From NCBI GenBank assembly GCA_028023455.1, contig JAQFVV010012499.1:1496584-1560583 (forward strand): a stretch of 64,000 bases of DNA, given 5' to 3'. The notes under the pieces are model-generated. The model ran no database searches and was not told the origin of the DNA. It saw only the letters and a program-made list of their open reading frames with translations. Positions 63,071 to 64,000 of this stretch are shown in pieces. Each line of letters begins with the position of its first letter. Position 1 is the first letter of the stretch. The position numbers and the translations under genes are program-made. This DNA is from Epiperipatus broadwayi. Its lineage: Eukaryota; Onychophora; Udeonychophora; Euonychophora; Peripatidae.

Positions 63071-64000
63071 TAACGAGCACACACTTTTAAATAACAATAT
63101 AGCCATTACTATATTGTTATTAAATAGTCTGCTAGTGGTAATGAAATTATTCCTATTTCCAAAATTATACTTCAAAGCTATTTTTAAGAGCATGAAAATC
63201 ACATAATTTGTTGGGTTTGTTTATTCAGATATTTTTTAAATATATGACATATATTTTTATGAAAATATAAAAGTAACTATTTTATTATATGACAAAAAAT
63301 TAGCATTATAAAGGAATACAAATTATAGATCCTACATGTGCATGACTCAATGACTATGTTTAACAGAATACATTAATTTATGTGTCAATTTCAATAAAAA
63401 GTATGTTAATTTAAGGTAGGTATGAGAATAAGCATAGGAGTAGAATGAACACTCTCACATTTTAAAAATTGACTCTTCATCAAATGATATATTGCAGATA
63501 ATTGAAACAAATTCACTATATTTCATCATTGATTCATTATGTCTTCAATATTACTTTTTTAATGAAAACAAATAATTCCTGCAAGAATTCCCACTTAATG
63601 TTTGAATTAAATTCACCACTAGTTGTAGATAGTTATGTATATTTGTATTTCCAAAATGCTAATCACATTAACATAAAATTCTTGTTAAATGACCTTTTTA
63701 AAGATTGATTTTCTCATGCCAATCAGTAATATGCTTAATTGTGGTTTTATAGGAGAAGTTTGAAGTGATAAACAATAAAGATTTAAAAAAAAAAATTCAA
63801 TATTTTACAACATATAAACACACCAATAAAGTTTACACATAACCAATTATACCTTTAATTTTCAATGAAGACTGTAAGTTCTTATGGCTTGTGATTACTA
63901 TTAATATTGTTGAAAAACAAGAGCCATTCAATAAATAGTTAAGCAAATTAGGTATTGTGTAATACTTTGTAAATTCTCATGTCCTTTTCTAAATGTAGTT
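63070..64000. other. AT-rich sequence, no feature seen
   Basis: A short inverted repeat lies at 63096-63124 (AACAATATAG with CTATATTGTT). A plus frame at 63502-63708 has no known domain. Nothing else was recognised. Confidence 0.5.

Overview
This is AT-rich (by eye about three quarters A+T), CpG-poor animal nuclear DNA with long microsatellites, many decayed retroelements and no intact protein-coding gene that I can recognise. The repeat types (Penelope-like element, tRNA-derived SINE, hammerhead ribozyme units, long AT and TAA runs) suggest a large invertebrate genome. A mollusc, perhaps a cephalopod, is my best guess, but this rests on general resemblance and not on a marker gene.

The most striking content is a set of about twenty hammerhead self-cleaving ribozyme motifs, on both strands, inside at least seven repeat families. 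The canonical copies have CUGANGA, a stem II hairpin, GAAA, a short self-complementary stem III, a UH cleavage dinucleotide, and a stem I made of an inner helix, an internal loop and an outer helix. Helix sequences differ between families but still pair. Families A (171-912), B (47795-49802), C (39549-40500), D (22281-22825) and E (2463-3117 and 42797-43877) are repeats with units of about 400-455 bp. They resemble metazoan retrozymes, non-autonomous elements thought to move through circular RNA. A Penelope-like element relic (22840-24480, minus strand) has its own hammerhead 3' of its GIY-YIG domain, and a family D unit with a 10-bp target duplication sits just beyond it. Family F (15948, 29963, 57670) and a tRNA-like SINE (46325-46520) carry further hammerheads.

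Region by region: 1-3.1 kb holds family A, a Penelope-type hammerhead, an 89-unit TAA run and a family E foldback. 3.1-13 kb is mostly featureless AT-rich DNA, with a 246-bp tandem repeat (5.5 kb) and a coding-like relic (8.9-9.3 kb). 13.3-15.7, 25.4-26.9 and 51-54.2 kb keep more CpG and contain promoter-like TATA/CCAAT arrangements. 22.3-24.5 kb is the nested family D/Penelope locus. 29.9-33.9 and 57.5-60.9 kb are two diverged copies of one segment of at least 3 kb. 35.5 kb holds a SINE with target duplication. 38.4-39.1 kb holds a zinc-finger relic and a coiled-coil ORF. 39.5-50.1 kb is the densest ribozyme-repeat region. 55.2 kb is a small foldback element.

No cellular pathway can be reconstructed. 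The apparent relationship between parts is parasitic: the autonomous Penelope-like element encodes a reverse transcriptase and endonuclease, and such an element could in principle mobilise the short ribozyme units. That link is inference. All alignments and pairings were done by eye.
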